Below, one piece after another: positions 62,898-64,000 of a DNA stretch of 64,000 nucleotides; the first letter of the stretch is position 1, and every line of letters starts with the position of its first letter. A program made the position numbers and the translations under genes. The DNA is from Nitrosomonadaceae bacterium (GTDB taxonomy: Bacteria > Pseudomonadota > Gammaproteobacteria > Burkholderiales > Nitrosomonadaceae). The notes under the pieces were generated by a model that was not told the DNA's origin, made no database searches, and was given only the letters and a program-made list of their open reading frames with translations. The stretch spans positions 1-64,000 of the forward strand of contig JAUSLF010000030.1 in NCBI GenBank assembly GCA_030646695.1, given 5' to 3'.

Positions 62898-64000
62898 TCA
62901 ACGGCCTGTTAATGAAAGACTTTCCAATGCTTTCTGATGATCCCATTTGCCGTGGAACAAATGTCCCTTTTTCTCAGGGGTGCGATCACTGGTCCAGGTT
63001 AAATAGTTGCCATCAGGCGTAAATACCGGCAGGCCGTCAAACCCTTCTTTATCCGTTACCCGCACAGGCTCTTTTTGACCATCCACGTCAACGATATACA
63101 GTTCGAAATTACGATGTCCGTGCACATTTGTAGAGAAAATAATGTATTTTCCTGATGGATGATAAAAAGGCGCCCAAGACATCATGTTTAGACGCGTAAT
63201 TTGCTTTTGATCAGAACCATCGATATTCATTGTGAATATCTCGGCTTCCCGGCCACCTTCCGAAAAACGCCGCCAAACGATCCTCTTTCCGTCCGGGCTA
63301 AAAAATGGCCCGCCGTCATAGCTGTTGCCATCGGTCAGTCTTTTCACGTTGGAGCCATCCGCATCCATGATATAAATATCGATCAGCGCAGAGGGATTAG
63401 CTTTGTGCAATGCAGCTTCTTCATCGGATAGTTTATCCATGTACGCTCTACGATTGGAGGCAAAAGCGATCAGTTTTCCATCAGGCGACCAGGAGGCTTC
63501 AGCATCGTAGCCCAATATCTTGGTTAGATTGCGAATCTTTCCACCGGAAAAATCAGTCTCGTAAATATCATAAAACTCATCATAATCCCAAGCGTAAGAT
63601 TGCCGTTCACCGGATTTTCTCCGCTCAATCTCAGCGATCATCTTGGTTTTAGCATCAGGATCTTCATGGGTGGATGAAAACAGCACTTTTTCCTGTGTGG
63701 GATGAACCCACGAGCAAGTGGTTTTACCGTTACCGGGAGATACCTGCTGCACCTTGCCACTGGGAAGATTTTTCAGGTAAATTTGATAAAAAGGATTCTC
63801 ATCGGATACTTCCGCCTGATAAGCCATCCACTGCATATCCGCACGATAATAAGCTTCGCCAACGCGCTTTTCTTTGTCAGAGAACTGATGCTCTCCGGTA
63901 ATGAAATCCGTGGCGCTGGCATGCGTTGCTGCGGCAAAAATCAGCGCTGTAAATAATCCATTGATTAATGATGTGGATTTATTGGAAACCGAATTCTGTG
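62898..64000 (-). CDS. TolB-like beta-propeller protein, exported (partial)
   Basis: The frame runs off the right edge. The first visible residues are a signal peptide (LINGLFTALIFAAATHASA), so little is missing. The mature part consists of WD40-like/PD40 repeats: IRNLTKILGYDAEASWSPDG, VKRLTDGNSYDGGPFFSPDG, ITRLNMMSWAPFYHPSGKYI, VTDKEGFDGLPVFTPDG. These are the blades of a TolB/dipeptidyl-peptidase-type propeller. No protease domain follows, as the protein ends soon after the last blade. Probably periplasmic binding or scaffold function. Exact role unknown. Confidence 0.8.
   Translation of the reverse strand, partial: QNSVSNKSTSLINGLFTALIFAAATHASATDFITGEHQFSDKEKRVGEAYYRADMQWMAYQAEVSDENPFYQIYLKNLPSGKVQQVSPGNGKTTCSWVHPTQEKVLFSSTHEDPDAKTKMIAEIERRKSGERQSYAWDYDEFYDIYETDFSGGKIRNLTKILGYDAEASWSPDGKLIAFASNRRAYMDKLSDEEAALHKANPSALIDIYIMDADGSNVKRLTDGNSYDGGPFFSPDGKRIVWRRFSEGGREAEIFTMNIDGSDQKQITRLNMMSWAPFYHPSGKYIIFSTNVHGHRNFELYIVDVDGQKEPVRVTDKEGFDGLPVFTPDGNYLTWTSDRTPEKKGHLFHGKWDHQKALESLSLTGR

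Overview
The window looks like part of the chromosome of an autotrophic betaproteobacterium, most probably of the Nitrosomonadales type (inference from gene content and order, not from a marker gene). Reasons: a betaproteobacterial ppc next to hemC-hemD-hemX-hemY, the classical mrcA / pilMNOPQ-aroK-aroB block, DabAB-type inorganic-carbon uptake genes with SulP permeases, a transketolase and glycogen-metabolism genes. Most protein-coding sequence is moderately GC-rich; the dabA-dabB segment is visibly AT-richer and the transketolase visibly GC-richer.

Layout. 1-1.4 kb: C-terminal end of a large secreted haemagglutinin-like protein. 1.5-6.3 kb: a livK-H-M-G-F branched-chain-amino-acid-type ABC importer on the minus strand. 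6.5-7.1 kb: tRNA-Ala(CGC) and tRNA-Lys(CTT). 7.1-11.3 kb: a decayed genomic island anchored at tRNA-Lys, with an integrase fragment at each end and six addiction modules or remnants between them: two intact RelE/NadS-like pairs with matching promoters, a HicB-like antitoxin with a dead HicA-like toxin, an orphan HigA, an antitoxin with a shredded killer gene, and an intact DUF433/DUF5615 pair.

11.3-32.6 kb: housekeeping genes. These are ppc; the haem genes hemC, hemD, hemX and hemY; a flavin reductase; an epimerase; cutA-dsbD-tlpA for periplasmic thiol chemistry; two exported proteins of unknown role; glnS; birA-coaX; engB; hemB; and the class A penicillin-binding protein mrcA. Between engB and hemB lies a strongly structured element that reads best as a small RNA on the minus strand, with its own terminator inside the end of engB. 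32.8-42.0 kb: type IV pilus assembly genes pilMNOPQ, then aroK, aroB, dgt and hemE. 42.1-44.0 kb: a two-component system.

44.1-53.5 kb: a carbon-uptake region. Two SulP permease copies (about 92% identical by manual count) flank a universal stress protein, DabA with its zinc ligands intact, and the DabB-like membrane partner. The second SulP copy lies between two outward-facing ends of decayed IS3-family elements and is followed by a small MITE-like element. 53.5-64 kb: a magnesium-type P-type ATPase, rsgA and phhB, transketolase joined to the stump of a truncated glgX, glycogen phosphorylase, and a TolB-like beta-propeller protein running off the window. No CRISPR array, rRNA operon or intact insertion sequence was seen.
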